From JAJTFW01 sp964534995 (GTDB lineage Bacteria > Bacteroidota > Bacteroidia > AKYH767-A > OLB10), in NCBI GenBank assembly GCA_964534995.1, contig CAZHSC010000109.1, positions 1 to 9,751 on the forward strand: a DNA stretch of 9,751 nt, written 5' to 3'. The position numbers and the translations under genes are program-made. Numbering within the stretch: position 1 is the first letter of the stretch; each line of letters begins with the position of its first letter. Shown one piece after another: positions 1-7,346 of the stretch. Below the pieces are notes generated by a model. That model did no database searches and was not told the DNA's origin. It saw only the letters and a program-made list of their open reading frames with translations.

Positions 1-38
1 ATTATACTAACTTAGATCCCGCTAATATTGTCCGATAA

Positions 39-1232
39 TTAGGGGGTCAAACCACTTTCCTTTTCATATCTTAAATACAATGCTCGGGAAATTGTATTAC
101 TTGATTTTTCAAATAATTCCATGCCCGTCTCATTTTCAGGTAAAGTCTCATTGGTATAAATACTGTTAATGATCGCAACTTTATGTTCGATAACTTTCTG
201 GTTGTTAATTGACAATTCATTATATTTATCTTTGTCCATATATAACACCTCTCCTTTATCAAAACCTTCGCTATCTGAACCGAGATAATCACCACTCTTT
301 GAATCAAATATTGGACTTGAACTGTTTCCTTCTGGGTCTATATTAAATATAGGATTTAATGATAGTACCGAATAGTCACTAAAATTAAATTGTTGAATCG
401 GATCTATATTCCATCTCCTCCCCAACCGCGTATCATACTCCCAATACAAAGCGGTGTTATGATTACCTATTCCTTTGATTTCATCCGTCCGCTCTTGTCC
501 ATTAAATCCGAATCGGTACTCATTGGTAGCGATTGTTCTTCCCGGTTGAATCATGCCAAAGGGATAGTAATCCTGTGCGGATTGGATATAGGCTTCGTAA
601 TAATCCCGAGCAGCATCATTAGAGGTGTCAATTGCGTTTACAACATCCGGGACGGTAGCCAATACATTTCCCAGATGGTTGGTGAGTTCATAAACCCTGT
701 TTCCTTCTCTTAAATTGGTAAGCGGGCTGACCCAGGTGATTAGTTGTGAAGTGGAGGCAAGCAAGACATGGTTGGAAGCAAGTCCTAAACGACTACTTCC
801 GTATAAATGCCAATCTCTGAAGTAATAATCATCATAGGGCACTCCACCTTGATTTGAATAATCCTGAGATCGGGAATAATTGGCGAGTATATTACCTTGT
901 GCATCCCGAATATAGTAGGTGACCTCCCGGATATTTGGTTGGCTATTTGAGGGATAGAAGCGTTTTTCTATTCTGTTTCCGGAAGGGTCGTACACAAATT
1001 TTAAAGCTATATCGTCATTTGAATCACTAATACTGTCCACTTTCCCAAAGTTATTCCAAAAAATTGAAAGACCCTCAGCATTATCCGATATTAAATTTCC
1101 AATTGCATCGTAGGTATAATTCCCGGATAGCTGATTTTCAATATCATCCGGGTTAGAAGTGGCGCCTGCATTTTCCAGAACCGTTTCGAGTTGATTGGTG
1201 CCGGTGTAATAAGAATACTCCAAATCATCCAT
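39..1232 (-). CDS. RHS repeat-associated core domain protein, 5'-truncated fragment
   Basis: C-terminal part of an RHS/YD-repeat protein; such proteins are large surface or secreted shells carrying variable C-terminal, often toxic, tips. From the first ATG (1232) it is 397 aa. YD-like repeats are visible (NYTYDAIGNLISD about 38-50, FVYDPSGNRIEKR about 79-91). The RHS core follows: HLYGSSRLGL 142-151, YELTNHLGNVLATV 181-194, YYPFGM 222-227, YRFGFNGQE 239-247, and YWEYDTRLGRRWNIDP 263-278, ending at DPEG 299-302. The last ~95 residues are a variable tip I do not recognise. The same frame stays open 33 codons upstream of the ATG, still RHS-like (VYDKNGNIKF), then hits TAA at 1332-1334 where the DNA becomes AT-rich. 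The gene has therefore lost its 5' part (signal peptide and most repeats) and is probably a pseudogene or orphan tip. No immunity gene is visible in the 38 bases downstream. Confidence 0.85.
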   Translation of the reverse strand: MDDLEYSYYTGTNQLETVLENAGATSNPDDIENQLSGNYTYDAIGNLISDNAEGLSIFWNNFGKVDSISDSNDDIALKFVYDPSGNRIEKRFYPSNSQPNIREVTYYIRDAQGNILANYSRSQDYSNQGGVPYDDYYFRDWHLYGSSRLGLASNHVLLASTSQLITWVSPLTNLREGNRVYELTNHLGNVLATVPDVVNAIDTSNDAARDYYEAYIQSAQDYYPFGMIQPGRTIATNEYRFGFNGQERTDEIKGIGNHNTALYWEYDTRLGRRWNIDPIQQFNFSDYSVLSLNPIFNIDPEGNSSSPIFDSKSGDYLGSDSEGFDKGEVLYMDKDKYNELSINNQKVIEHKVAIINSIYTNETLPENETGMELFEKSSNTISRALYLRYEKESGLTP

Positions 1233-1331
1233 AACATTGCCGCTTTCATCATTGCGAACATAAAATTTTATATTTCCGTTTTTGTCATAAACGATTTCAC
1301 TTTCCTCATAGGCATACGTTCGGAACTCGGT
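1233..1331 (-). pseudogene. Remnant RHS coding sequence upstream of the first ATG
   Basis: This is the 33-codon in-frame extension of the RHS fragment. It translates to RHS-like sequence (EFRTYAYEESEIVYDKNGNI, then KFYVRNDESGNV) with no start codon I can accept, and it is closed upstream by TAA at 1332-1334. Coding character ends abruptly there, so the RHS gene was cut at about 1331 rather than starting at the ATG at 1232. Confidence 0.7.
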
Positions 1332-1412
1332 TTATCTATGAAACTTTCAGTTGATTATAAACTATTTGATTTCTATATTATAGATTTATATATTTATATA
1401 TCAATTATTTAA

Positions 1413-1479
1413 TTGCATTAATTGCATGATTTATCAATAAATACACTTGCATTTTGCAACATTTCATCGTATCTTTGCA
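1413..1479 (+). promoter_or_regulatory. Candidate operator cluster of TTGCA motifs upstream of the abiE-like pair
   Basis: TTGCA occurs at 1413-1417, 1422-1426, 1447-1451 and 1475-1479, with its inverse TGCAA at 1455-1459. The 1447-1459 pair forms the perfect inverted repeat TTGCA-TTT-TGCAA and overlaps the putative -33 element. The 1475 copy overlaps the -7 element. AbiEi-type antitoxins are known to repress their own operon by binding repeats in the promoter, so this cluster is a reasonable operator candidate. The assignment is inference. Confidence 0.4.
1447..1477 (+). promoter_or_regulatory. Bacteroidota-type promoter for the abiE-like operon
   Basis: TATCTTTG at 1470-1477 matches the Bacteroidota -7 consensus TAnnTTTG exactly. 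TTG at 1447-1449 lies 20 nt upstream, the expected place for the -33 element. Transcription would begin near 1483, leaving a leader of roughly 14 nt before the ATG at 1497. There is no Shine-Dalgarno sequence, as is usual in this phylum. Confidence 0.7.
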
Positions 1480-1496
1480 GTATAAAGTGAGTCCAA

Positions 1497-2093
1497 ATGG
1501 CCAGGGTTTCTGAACTTAAAAAGCATATCAAAAGAGGCAAGGTGTATCGGCGCTCGGACCTGAAACAGTGGTCGAATGCGGTAGACAGACATATGGCAAT
1601 GCTGGTGAAAGATGGGACATTACAAAAGCTAAGTGAGGGAATGTATTACTTTCCTGCTGTAAGTATCTTTGGGCAGCTCCCTCCCAATGATGCAGACCTT
1701 GTACGTAGCTTTTTAAAGGAGGATGATTTTTTACTTACATCTTTTAATGACTACAATAAACTTGGAGTTGGTACCACTCAACTTTACAACAAACGCATCG
1801 TCTATAATCATAAACGACACGGGGAATTTACGATTGGGGGCAAGTCTTTTACTTTTATAGCAAAGCATCGGTTTCCTAAAAAAGCCACCCCGGAGTTCTT
1901 ACTTGTTGATTTAGTGAACAACATTTTAAAGCTTGCTGAGGATGCCGGGTTTGTGTTGAAGAATGTTACTCAAAAGGCACAGTCAATGGATATGAAAAAA
2001 GTAATGCGCGCTGCTACGGCTTATGGCAACGTTCGCACGAAGACTTTTTTCGTTAAATTAATGCAACAGCATACATCACCAGATGCCCATTGA
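1497..2093 (+). CDS. AbiEi-like antitoxin/regulator (DUF6088-type) of a type IV toxin-antitoxin pair
   Basis: 198-aa protein, first gene of a two-gene operon with an AbiEii-type toxin. Residues about 8-53 look like the winged-helix DNA-binding domain of AbiEi-family antitoxins (basic, with RRSDL at 18-22 and ending in EGMYYFP 47-53). The rest, including GTTQLYNKRIVYNHKRHG at 92-109 and a basic C-terminal helical region, matches the DUF6088-like pattern I know from Bacteroidota genes next to AbiEii toxins. In the family the protein represses its own promoter and counteracts the toxin without stable binding (type IV). The start at 1497 is supported by the promoter 20 nt upstream and the GMYYFP spacing. 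Its stop codon lies inside the next gene (11-nt overlap), so translation is probably coupled. There is no signal peptide, so it should be cytoplasmic. Family assignment is from recognition, without a database search. Confidence 0.8.
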   Translation: MARVSELKKHIKRGKVYRRSDLKQWSNAVDRHMAMLVKDGTLQKLSEGMYYFPAVSIFGQLPPNDADLVRSFLKEDDFLLTSFNDYNKLGVGTTQLYNKRIVYNHKRHGEFTIGGKSFTFIAKHRFPKKATPEFLLVDLVNNILKLAEDAGFVLKNVTQKAQSMDMKKVMRAATAYGNVRTKTFFVKLMQQHTSPDAH

Positions 2094-3042
2094 CTACCTC
2101 CATAATCACAAATCCTTTAGAGAACTTATCCATGTTCTTGCAGGGGAGTTAAAAATTGATGACCCTCAAATAATAGAGAAAGACTATTGGATTATGCATG
2201 TCCTGTATGGTCTCAGAAAGCTTGATTTTGACTTTCAACTGAAGGGTGGAACATCTCTTTCCAAAGGTTATAAAATTATAGACCGATTTTCGGAAGATAT
2301 AGACATCCACATCTCTCCCCCAAAAGGAATGGCCGTTGAAACGAATCCAAAGAAAATAAAACCGGGACAAATTCAATCCCGAAAAAATTTCTATGATTGG
2401 CTGGCAAACAACATCAAAATAGCGGGAATTACCGCTGTACAGAGAGATCCGCTATTCGATGATGAACCCTATTTTCGAAGCGGTGGGATACGTTTATTCT
2501 ATAATTCTGTAACTGCAAATATCAACGGCTTAAAGGATGGAATTTTGCTGGAAGTGGGATTTGATACGGTCACCCCCAACGCTCCTGTTCATATCAGTTC
2601 CTGGGCTTATGAAAAAGCCGGGGCAACATCCGGCATTGAAATTTTAGATAACCGATCATCTGACGTCAGCTGTTACCATCCCGGATACACCTTTGTTGAG
2701 AAATTGCAAACCATCGTCACGAAATTCCGGCAAGAGCTTTCATCAGGAATAGAAAAGCCAAATCTAATGCGACAGTATTATGATCTCTATTGCTTGCTCG
2801 CTTGTTCTGATGTTTTAGAATTTATTGGTTCAAATGCTTACTCGGTACATAAAAGTCTTAGATTTCCGGCAAAAGATCTGGAGTCGCCAATACAACAATG
2901 TGAAGCTTTATGGCTGTCCGATCCAAAATTAAAAACACAATTTGAACAGCGATATAAAGCAACCAGGGCACTTTATTACAAAGGCCAACCGGATTTCAAT
3001 CTACTTTTAGAGAGAATACATCAACATATTGATAGGTTCTGA
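2083..3042 (+). CDS. Nucleotidyltransferase AbiEii/AbiGii-family toxin
   Basis: 319-aa toxin of the AbiE type, a DNA-polymerase-beta-like nucleotidyltransferase. The motifs are in the expected order: EKDYWI 32-37, the nucleotide-binding GGTSLSK 55-61, the metal-binding SEDIDI 70-75 (D72 and D74 as the acidic pair), an EVGFD strand 157-161, and the C-terminal VEKL 205-208 and RQYYDLYCLL 230-239 typical of AbiEii motifs III/IV. All key residues look intact, so the enzyme is probably active. Known AbiEii/MenT relatives transfer nucleotides to RNA targets such as tRNA acceptor ends and cause growth arrest or phage-induced abortive infection; the target here is unknown. It overlaps the antitoxin gene by 11 nt and has no separate ribosome-binding site, so it is likely expressed by translational coupling. 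The module lies beside a broken RHS gene, consistent with an accessory or defence-type locus. Confidence 0.88.
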   Translation: MPIDYLHNHKSFRELIHVLAGELKIDDPQIIEKDYWIMHVLYGLRKLDFDFQLKGGTSLSKGYKIIDRFSEDIDIHISPPKGMAVETNPKKIKPGQIQSRKNFYDWLANNIKIAGITAVQRDPLFDDEPYFRSGGIRLFYNSVTANINGLKDGILLEVGFDTVTPNAPVHISSWAYEKAGATSGIEILDNRSSDVSCYHPGYTFVEKLQTIVTKFRQELSSGIEKPNLMRQYYDLYCLLACSDVLEFIGSNAYSVHKSLRFPAKDLESPIQQCEALWLSDPKLKTQFEQRYKATRALYYKGQPDFNLLLERIHQHIDRF

Positions 3043-3165
3043 TTAAAAATAAAGAAATTCCATTTCAGAGGGAAAATAGCACAATTTAATTTACACTCCC
3101 TCAAAAAAACAAGAAAAACCACTCTTCAAAAACCTCATCCATTACACCTCTATATAACCACCAAA

Positions 3166-3540
3166 CTACAACTCTAATTCTACAACCGGATCCCAAAACA
3201 ATTGCTTAAAATTTACCACTTTATCATTCTCCACTTCAATCCCTTCTTTCTCCAATAACTTTTGCATGATATCCGGAGCGCCGAAATGATGTTTACCTGT
3301 AAGTAACCCGTTTCTGTTGACCACTCTTTGCGCAGGGACTTTAGGCTTGACGCCATGTGCCGCGTTCATTGCCCAGCCCACCATTCTCGAAGAATTTGCA
3401 GCGCCCAGATACTTTGCTATTGCACCATACGATGTCACTCTGCCCCTGGGAATTAAGCGAACGACCGCCCAAACCTCATCGAAAAAGTTAATGTCTTTCT
3501 TTACAAAGACTTCTTCTTTGGTCACTTTTTTCTGTCTCAT
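3166..3540 (-). CDS. MGMT-family alkyltransferase-like (ATL) DNA-binding protein
   Basis: 124-aa protein with the C-terminal DNA-binding fold of O6-alkylguanine-DNA alkyltransferase. Family features: IPRGRVTSYGAIAKYLG 30-46 (Tyr38 is the base-flipping tyrosine), SSRMVGWAM 50-58 (Arg52 as the intercalating arginine finger), then VPAQRVVNRNGLLTGK 68-83. In true methyltransferases the last motif is PCHR, where Cys accepts the alkyl group. Here it is PAQR (69-72), so both Cys and His are replaced. The protein should bind O6-alkylguanine lesions but cannot demethylate them. By analogy with ATL proteins it would flag damage for nucleotide excision repair. It converges on the toxin gene, with 123 nt between stops. 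The first ~15 residues are a basic extension beyond the fold, and a GTG at codon 6 is an alternative start. Cytoplasmic. Confidence 0.88.
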   Translation of the reverse strand: MRQKKVTKEEVFVKKDINFFDEVWAVVRLIPRGRVTSYGAIAKYLGAANSSRMVGWAMNAAHGVKPKVPAQRVVNRNGLLTGKHHFGAPDIMQKLLEKEGIEVENDKVVNFKQLFWDPVVELEL

Positions 3541-3549
3541 TAACTTCTA

Positions 3550-3557
3550 CAAAAATA
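3550..3557 (-). promoter_or_regulatory. Putative -7 element for the ATL gene
   Basis: On the minus strand these bases read TATTTTTG, an exact TAnnTTTG match, 9 nt upstream of the ATG at 3540. The spacing would give a very short or nearly leaderless transcript. No good -33 TTG is found 19-21 nt upstream, so this rests on the -7 match alone. Confidence 0.4.
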
Positions 3558-3645
3558 TTGAAATAGTATGAATAGACTTGTTGTAATGGTGATTTTCAAT
3601 TGAGATAAAGAATTTTTCCTTTCGATATTTATCCGCAGGGATTTC

Positions 3646-3669
3646 ACGCAAAGACGCGGAGACGCAGAT
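3646..3669 (+). repeat. Three degenerate 8-bp tandem units of the ACGCAAAG type
   Basis: ACGCAAAG (3646-3653), ACGCGGAG (3654-3661) and ACGCAGAT (3662-3669) follow one another without gaps, and another ACGCAG lies at 3674-3679. Short 'cacgcaaagacgc' repeats are familiar from Bacteroidota intergenic regions; their function is not known to me. Confidence 0.6.
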
Positions 3670-3870
3670 CGAAACGCAGTGAAGTTCCCGTGTGGAATAC
3701 GGAGTATGGAACAACGGGAGAGTTGAAGTAGAGGTTCATTGACGTGGAGGGTAGCACGGAGATGACTCACCACATCCAGCCTTTAAGAAATAAAAAAATG
3801 CAACAACAAAAATATCATCATAATTTAATAACATCGTGCATGAAGATGATTAATTTAGCCATCTCCGCTT

Positions 3871-5304
3871 ATGGCAGTCTGGTATAGCATTTTAGTTCGC
3901 AGTTTCGCCGATAGTAATGGCGATGGAATTGGAGATCTTCCCGGGTTAATTGATGCTCTGGATTATTTTACTGAATTGGGTATTGACGGCCTCTGGCTCC
4001 TACCCGTTCATCCCGCCCCTTCTTATCATAAATACGACGTAGTAAATTATCATCAGATCGATCCGGAATATGGAACAATGCATGATTTTAAACGATTGCT
4101 GAAAGATGCACACCGGCGTGGTATTAAAATCATGATCGATCTGGTGTTAAATCATTGCAGTGAGCGGCATCAGTGGTTCCGGCAAGCGGTTCAGAGTAAA
4201 CACAATCATCATCGTAATTGGTTTGTTTGGAAAGATGCCGGACTGGTTACAGCGGAGGAGCAATATCACTGGCATCTGCCTGAAAAAGGTCCGGTGGATG
4301 AAAAGTTCTATGGTCTCTTCTGGAAAGGGATGCCTGACCTGAACTTTGACGAACCCGCCGTTCGGAAAGAGATGACAGAGGTAGCCTGTTACTGGATCGG
4401 TCTGGGTGTAGATGGTTTGCGACTGGACGCGGCGATGCATATTTTTCCGCCGGGCAGAGAGAAGGACAATGTGCTATGGTGGCAGGAATTCAGAAAAGCT
4501 GTGGATGTCTGCAACGCAACTATTTTTACGGTAGGTGAAATCACAGAGAGTTGCGGATATATCGCACCACACCTGAAACAGGGACTACACAGCGCCTTCA
4601 ATTTTGAACTCGCCGATCATATCCTTCAGGCGCTTCTCTACGAACGGCACGATTGTCTTGTTAACTGGCTCAAAGGGGTAAATGATTATTACTGTTCCAT
4701 CGATAAAACTGCCAAAGATGCCATCTTCCTCAGCAATCATGATCAGGAACGAATTGCAAGTCGGTTGAAAGGTGATTTGCTAAAGGAAAAACTCGCTGCT
4801 TCCCTGCTTCTCACCTTGCCGGGAGAAGTTTTTTTATACTATGGAGAAGAACTGGGCATGCAGGGAGAAAAACCCGATGAACATGTGCGGGAGCCCTTCC
4901 CCTGGTCGTGGAGAAAAAATATGGCTACGACACATTGGTTGAAGTCAAAATATACTACACCTTCCACTGTTTCTTCTCTGGAACAGCAACAGAAAGATCC
5001 GGATTCCCTCTATCATCATTACCGTACATTGCTTAAGATGAGGAAGGAACACCCTGCTCTGGATTCCGGCAAAATAGGATTAGTAAACTGTAACGACGCT
5101 TCCGTCATCATTTTTACCCGTGATCTTCCGCATCAGCGCATTTTGGTGATGCATAATTTATCAGGAGAAAAAGTCACCCTGCAACACGAAGAAGAACATG
5201 TGTATTTTGAAATTCTTTTCGGGGCTGATCAGGATTCTGATACGGAGAACGGGAAATTTGAGCTTGGTCCCTACTGCAGCCTGATTATTCATGTGAATAT
5301 GTAA
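3871..5304 (+). CDS. GH13 alpha-amylase-family glycoside hydrolase, GH13_36-like
   Basis: 477-aa retaining alpha-glucan-active enzyme of the alpha-amylase family. The catalytic barrel begins almost at residue 1 (VRSFADSNGDGIGD 9-22). Conserved regions: DLVLNH 90-95, GLRLDAAMH 182-190 (nucleophile Asp186), VGEI 221-224 (acid/base Glu223), and LSNHDQER 287-294 (Asp291). Region V reads MPDLN (154-158), which with GEELGMQGEKPDEHVREPF (325-343) points to the 'intermediate' GH13_36 group between oligo-1,6-glucosidases and neopullulanases. The last ~90 residues fit the usual C-terminal beta domain. A TAG codon 15 nt upstream blocks any in-frame extension and no signal peptide is present, so the enzyme is probably cytoplasmic, acting on maltodextrin-type oligosaccharides. 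Exact substrate and any transglycosylase activity cannot be read from sequence. It runs parallel to thrS, which has its own promoter, so it is likely a separate transcription unit. Confidence 0.9.
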   Translation: MAVWYSILVRSFADSNGDGIGDLPGLIDALDYFTELGIDGLWLLPVHPAPSYHKYDVVNYHQIDPEYGTMHDFKRLLKDAHRRGIKIMIDLVLNHCSERHQWFRQAVQSKHNHHRNWFVWKDAGLVTAEEQYHWHLPEKGPVDEKFYGLFWKGMPDLNFDEPAVRKEMTEVACYWIGLGVDGLRLDAAMHIFPPGREKDNVLWWQEFRKAVDVCNATIFTVGEITESCGYIAPHLKQGLHSAFNFELADHILQALLYERHDCLVNWLKGVNDYYCSIDKTAKDAIFLSNHDQERIASRLKGDLLKEKLAASLLLTLPGEVFLYYGEELGMQGEKPDEHVREPFPWSWRKNMATTHWLKSKYTTPSTVSSLEQQQKDPDSLYHHYRTLLKMRKEHPALDSGKIGLVNCNDASVIIFTRDLPHQRILVMHNLSGEKVTLQHEEEHVYFEILFGADQDSDTENGKFELGPYCSLIIHVNM

Positions 5305-5346
5305 TGTTCTCCCCTCTTTTAAATTCGAAAATACCGGCAATTCCAC

Positions 5347-5354
5347 TATCTTTG
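5347..5354 (+). promoter_or_regulatory. -7 promoter element of the thrS-infC-rpmI-rplT operon
   Basis: TATCTTTG is an exact TAnnTTTG match, identical to the element ahead of the abiE-like pair, and lies 18 nt before the thrS ATG. The -33 region is weak (TTCG at 5324-5327). The predicted leader is only about 12 nt, so there is no room for a T-box or other long leader control. Confidence 0.65.
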
Positions 5355-5372
5355 CACTCCGAAAATTGATCC

Positions 5373-7310
5373 ATGAATATTAAAATAACACTGCCCGATA
5401 ATTCCGTTCGTGAATTTCCGAAAGGAAGTACCGCGATGGATGTGGCCAGGTCCATCTCTGAAGGGCTGGCAAGAAATGTACTGGCGGCGAAGGTGAACGG
5501 TGAAGTCCGTGACCTGAACCGTCCCATAGACGAAGATGCACAGTTGACCCTCCTTACCTGGAACGACGCTGACGGCAAAAGTACAATGTGGCATTCTTCC
5601 GCGCATCTGATGGCGGAAGCATTGGAATTTTATTATCCGGGCATTAAATTTTGGGTGGGTCCTCCCGTTCAAAACGGCTTTTACTACGATGTAGATTTTG
5701 GAGGGCAGAGCTTCTCAGCCGACGACCTGAAGAAAATAGAAGACAAGATGGCTGAGCTGGCCAAACAGGGCAATGCCTATGTCCGCAAAGAGATGGGGAA
5801 AGCGGAAGCTATCGCTTACTTCACAGAAAAAAATGACCAGTACAAACTCGACTTGCTGGGTAACCTAGAAGACGGCACAATCACGTTTTACACGCAGGGG
5901 AATTTCACCGACCTGTGCCGGGGTCCGCATATACCGCATACCGGTTATATCAAAGCCATCAAACTGACCAATGTAGCCGGTGCCTATTGGAAAAATGACG
6001 CCAATAATCCTATGCTTACCCGGATTTACGGCATCACTTTTCCGAAGAAATCGGAACTCGATGAATACATTGCCATGCTGGAGGAAGCTAAAAAGCGCGA
6101 CCACCGTAAAATTGGAAAGGAGATGGAGATCTTCACTTTTGACGACGATGTGGGTCCCGGATTACCCTTGTGGTTACCCAATGGCGGAGTGATGATTGAA
6201 GAACTTGAACGCCTGGCCAAGAAAACCGAAGCCCTTGCCGGATATAAGAGGGTTCGCACCCCTCATTTAGCCAAGGAGAGTATGTACCTCACCAGCGGAC
6301 ACCTGCCCTACTACGCCGACAGCATGTACCCTGCTATGGAATTTGAAGGGGAGAAATATTACCTCAAGGCCATGAATTGCCCGCACCACCATAAGATTTT
6401 CAAAGAGCTCAATCCCAGCTACCGCGATTTACCCATCCGTCTGGCGGAATACGGTACCTGTTACAGATATGAGCAAAGCGGCGAACTGTTTGGGCTGATG
6501 CGGGTACGTTCCCTTCAAATGAATGATGCGCATATTTACTGTACCAAGGAGCAGTTTGCTGATGAGTTCAACGCCGTAAATGAAATGTACCGTAAATACT
6601 TCCGGATCTTTGGCATTGAGAAATACGTCATGCGGTTCTCTACCCACGAACCATCCAAACTGGGGCAGAAATACGTTGACAATCCGGTGCTGTGGAAAGA
6701 AACCGAAGACATGGTTCGTAAAGTGCTGATTGATTCTGAAATTCCCTATGTTGAAGTACCTGATGAAGGTGCATTTTATGGCCCTAAAATCGATGTGCAG
6801 GTTTGGAGCGCCATCGGACGGGAGTTCACCCTGGCCACCAATCAGGTTGACTTCGCGGTTCCCGCCCGTTTTGGACTTACCTACCGGAATGCTAAAAATG
6901 AAATGGAAACGCCGATTTGTATACACCGGGCGCCGCTTGGCACGCATGAACGCTTCATTGGCTTTCTGATAGAACATTTCGCCGGTAATTTCCCGCTTTG
7001 GCTGGCCCCGGAGCAAGTCGCCATCTTGCCTATATCCGATAAATTCAACGGATATGCAAAAAAAGTTTTACAAATCCTGATAAATTCCGATATTCGCGGC
7101 CTCGTTGACGACCGTGACGAGAAAATCGGCAAAAAAATACGGGATGCCGAGGTAAAAAAACTTCCCTTCATGCTGATTGTTGGCGAAAAGGAAGAGCAGG
7201 ATTTTACCGTTTCTGTGCGTCGTCATGGGAAAGGAGATCAGGGAACCATGAAAGTACAAGACTTTACCGATAAAGTACTGGACGAAATAAAGGAACTCTT
7301 ATCTCTCTAA
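5373..7310 (+). CDS. thrS: Threonine--tRNA ligase
   Basis: 645-aa class II aminoacyl-tRNA synthetase that charges tRNA-Thr with threonine; full length for the bacterial family (E. coli 642 aa). N-terminal TGS domain about 1-62. Editing domain with HSSAH (His74, His78) and CRGPH (Cys182, His186), the four residues that clear mischarged serine, all present. Catalytic core: the three zinc/threonine ligands are Cys336 (in MNCPHHH), His387 (in NDAH) and His518 (in CIHRA). Motif 2 lies around YRYEQSGE 364-371 and motif 3 at GTHERFIG 523-530. The C-terminal anticodon-binding domain is about 545-645 (VDDRDEKIGKKIRDAE 578-593). The start follows the -7 element by 18 nt with no Shine-Dalgarno, and the TGS domain begins at once. 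First gene of a translation operon; infC follows after 36 nt. Confidence 0.98.
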   Translation: MNIKITLPDNSVREFPKGSTAMDVARSISEGLARNVLAAKVNGEVRDLNRPIDEDAQLTLLTWNDADGKSTMWHSSAHLMAEALEFYYPGIKFWVGPPVQNGFYYDVDFGGQSFSADDLKKIEDKMAELAKQGNAYVRKEMGKAEAIAYFTEKNDQYKLDLLGNLEDGTITFYTQGNFTDLCRGPHIPHTGYIKAIKLTNVAGAYWKNDANNPMLTRIYGITFPKKSELDEYIAMLEEAKKRDHRKIGKEMEIFTFDDDVGPGLPLWLPNGGVMIEELERLAKKTEALAGYKRVRTPHLAKESMYLTSGHLPYYADSMYPAMEFEGEKYYLKAMNCPHHHKIFKELNPSYRDLPIRLAEYGTCYRYEQSGELFGLMRVRSLQMNDAHIYCTKEQFADEFNAVNEMYRKYFRIFGIEKYVMRFSTHEPSKLGQKYVDNPVLWKETEDMVRKVLIDSEIPYVEVPDEGAFYGPKIDVQVWSAIGREFTLATNQVDFAVPARFGLTYRNAKNEMETPICIHRAPLGTHERFIGFLIEHFAGNFPLWLAPEQVAILPISDKFNGYAKKVLQILINSDIRGLVDDRDEKIGKKIRDAEVKKLPFMLIVGEKEEQDFTVSVRRHGKGDQGTMKVQDFTDKVLDEIKELLSL

Positions 7311-7336
7311 AAAAGAATCAGTTAAACTAAAATAAA

Positions 7337-7342
7337 AGGAGG
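7337..7342 (+). promoter_or_regulatory. Strong Shine-Dalgarno sequence deciding the infC start
   Basis: AGGAGG (within AAAGGAGG 7335-7342) is a full match to the anti-Shine-Dalgarno sequence and lies 4 nt before the ATA at 7347. No comparable motif precedes thrS, rpmI, rplT, the GH13 gene or the abiE-like pair. Its position supports initiation at the ATA and not at downstream codons. Confidence 0.75.
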
Positions 7343-7346
7343 CAAC

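Larger units (their letters stand above)
3541..3870. other. Non-coding region between the divergent ATL and GH13 genes
   Basis: 330 nt without a credible gene; a 77-codon minus-strand frame here has no recognisable protein features. It holds the ATL -7 element, the 8-bp repeat at 3646-3669, and a loose inverted repeat TCCCGT (3686-3691)/ACGGGA (3714-3719). An AT-rich stretch precedes the GH13 gene, with TAATTTAG at 3851-3858 as a one-mismatch -7 candidate 12 nt before the ATG. No terminator was identified. Confidence 0.6.

Noticed and set aside
3066..3105. GAGGGA/TCCCTC inverted repeat between the toxin and ATL genes as a shared terminator
   Set aside because: Six pairs around a loop of more than 20 nt, and the A-run on its right would place T residues before and not after the hairpin on the minus strand. 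Not convincing for either gene.
3540..3773. 77-codon minus-strand frame upstream of the ATL gene
   Set aside because: It runs through the 8-bp repeat and has no recognisable domain or promoter; its composition looks like translated non-coding DNA.
6429..7016. 195-codon frame antisense to thrS
   Set aside because: A shadow of the strongly coding thrS frame; the residues show no family features.
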